In this document: piece after piece, positions 62,278 to 64,000 of the stretch
Layout of the letters: the number at the start of each line of letters is the position of its first letter
How positions within the stretch are numbered: the stretch's first letter is position 1
DNA from: Zygnema cylindricum
Lineage: Eukaryota > Streptophyta > Zygnematophyceae > Zygnematales > Zygnemataceae
DNA: 64,000 nucleotides
Assembly (NCBI GenBank): GCA_037447655.1
Contig: JBBHKE010001879.1
Coordinates: 138,407 to 202,406 of the forward strand
Direction of reading: 5' to 3'
Translations under genes and position numbers: made by a program
The notes under the pieces: generated by a model
Database searches by the model: none
What the model was told of the DNA's origin: nothing
Seen by the model: only the letters and a program-made list of their open reading frames with translations

Positions 62278-64000
62278 CATAAAACGCACGGAGTAAATTA
62301 AAAATTACTACGTACAGTGCGCATAAATTGATTTTGAAACTTATAAAATTCGCACCTTTCTTTAAATTCGTACATGCGTACACTATTGTACAGCGTCCGT
62401 GTATTAAAGTACATTTTAGGGTTATTTAATGGGTTTTTGGGGATTTTAGGGTTTTTAGGGTACATTCTCGTACATTCCGTAAATTTAATTACAACTATTT
62501 TAGACATAGTTGTTCAAACCGTATTTTACTCACGATTCAAACGCGCGAATAATAAGTAGAAATCGGAGAGGTCGATTTGAAAAAATCGTTAGTGATTTGG
62601 ATCCGTACTATTTCGTACATGTAAAAAAAATGAATTTTACATGTACCGCAGCTTGTACATTTTTTGTACAATTTATGTCTCTTTTCGTAATAGTCCGTAC
62701 ATTTTCGATACAATTCCGTACATTTTCGTAAGATTTTTGTTCAACTTACCGGATAGAAAGTACTGTGAAGTGCAACGTATCTTTTCGTCAAAGTTCGTAC
62801 ATTTCTCGTACAAAATCGCACAATTACCGTAAAAAAACGTACAGTTTCCGTAAATTGAAAAAAATAAAAAAAACTTCCAGTTTACAGGACAGAAAGGACA
62901 TCGAGTTTTTTTGCGATTTTTTCAAAAGTCACGAATATTGCGTAAAAATCAGAAAAAAATGAGAAAACCGCGCGATTTGAAAAACTATGGTTTTGGATTT
63001 TTCGTACATTTACGTAGTGTCCGTATTTTCCCGTACCTTTTACGGTTATTTATTTTATATTTTTTACAATTGGCTGCCGTATATTTCTGTTTTATTAAGG
63101 ACAACTGCGTTATATTTTCCGTACATTTATTTGTATAAATAATATATATATATATACATAAAATTGAATCGTAAGTTTATCTATAGTAAAGACGACAGTG
63201 TTTTAGCGATTGAGTTAAAAGGTAAAAAAAAAACATTTTATCGGATAAAGTAAATCTTAAATTTAATACATGAGCAAAATGTATGGGTGATAATTATAAA
63301 TAAAACAAAATACGTCATAACGGTTTTTTTTTCCCCTCGCTATAATTCATATGCATTAACATATGTATTTTTGTAAAGTTTTACTACATATTTTCATTAA
63401 AATATAAAAAATACAATTGTGGTGTGATGTTATACATTTTTTATAAATATTCAATATCATTTGAATCATTAAAATCAACAAAACTCCCACTTTTTTAATA
63501 CGACCTATAATTCATAAAAAAAATATTTTAAAAATAACTTTTCACTTCTTAAAATAGTGATAACTTTCGTTTTTCATATTTGGTAATTATATTTGTCCTC
63601 AAACATATTTTTATGTTTTTTTTTTCAACTACACGTAATTTTTCCAGTTACTTCAAACATACGACATAGCAAGCTAAACATTCTATGATAATGTGATCGA
63701 AACTAAAATAATATCGTTGAGTTTTTTAATAATGCATCGTCGATTTTTACGAGCCATCTCAATCAATCTCGATTTGTGAGGTTAAAATATTTTTTCCATC
63801 TCAATTTGTGAGGTTTTACTCATTTTTATTAAATTGTATAAATCGTAAGGTAACATTATTATCTTTATTTAGCAAAATGTTGTTTTAGAGCGTTAGGTAC
63901 AATTTTTTGTACATGAACTTAAACGCATTGTGTTTGATAAATGATGATTTGTTGTATTTTTTATTATTTTGGAGTTTAAGTTTAGTGAATTTATTTTGGC
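62278..64000. repeat. AT-rich region with dispersed CGTACATTT motifs
   Basis: From 62,365 to 63,135 short units such as TCCGTACATTTTCGTA recur more than ten times in one orientation, a degenerate repeat that yields chance ORFs. An (AT)n run is at 63,139-63,156. From about 63,180 onward the DNA is very AT-rich with no recognised feature. Confidence 0.55.

Noticed and set aside
62365-63135. CRISPR array or other spaced repeat array
   Set aside because: The context is a plant nuclear genome, units are degenerate and spacing is irregular; no cas-like gene is present.

Overview
The window looks like nuclear DNA of a land plant. Five multi-exon genes sit in about 45 kb of transposon-derived sequence. 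Introns are GT-AG and mostly 80-900 bases. Gene content is plant-like: a mitochondrial HSP60, the SWR1 subunit SWC2, a BORCS8-type protein, a land-plant family with an MPxPGPxPYEC N-terminus, and the start of a Mg-chelatase H-type gene. The repeats are Copia, tRNA-headed SINE-like modules, hAT-like and other TIR elements, and a retroelement with a restriction-like endonuclease. A non-seed plant is my guess from the gene and repeat style; it is not proven.

Layout. 1-4,714: decayed Copia element on the minus strand, cut by the window edge, with its LTR on the right. 4,715-21,196: a repeat-rich region dominated by two direct copies of a ~5.6-kb segment (6,791-12,401 and 13,631-19,254). Each copy carries a Copia LTR, the start of gag and a second LTR inserted in gag. 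Only the right copy continues into the rest of the Copia element. Between the copies lie a 276-bp hAT-type MITE and a 28-bp minisatellite. 21,200-27,100: old repeats, including a fragment of an endonuclease-bearing retroelement. 27,115-29,330 (-): six exons forming one open 177-residue frame, the N-terminus of a BchH/ChlH-type Mg-chelatase H subunit whose remainder I cannot find. 31,000-36,100: dense non-autonomous DNA transposons, a fold-back element and a tandem array. 36,463-38,919 (+): a 364-residue protein of unknown function. 39,985-41,070 (-): 5'-truncated retroelement with a clean endonuclease-domain ORF. 43,439-48,887 (-): SWC2, 11 exons, 366 residues. 49,433-52,216 (+): BORCS8-type gene with a long C-terminal extension, head to head with SWC2. 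53,704-59,604 (-): mitochondrial HSP60, about 18 exons including one of 7-10 nucleotides. 60,000-64,000: TIR elements, one hAT-like, and AT-rich repeats.

The genes do not form a pathway. SWC2 and BORCS8 share a 545-bp intergenic promoter and BORCS8 converges on HSP60. The exon models of HSP60, SWC2, the MPKPGPKPYEC gene and the H-subunit fragment were assembled by hand and are phase-consistent at every junction. The BORCS8 gene has a one-base break in exon 2 and an unresolved junction before its last exon.
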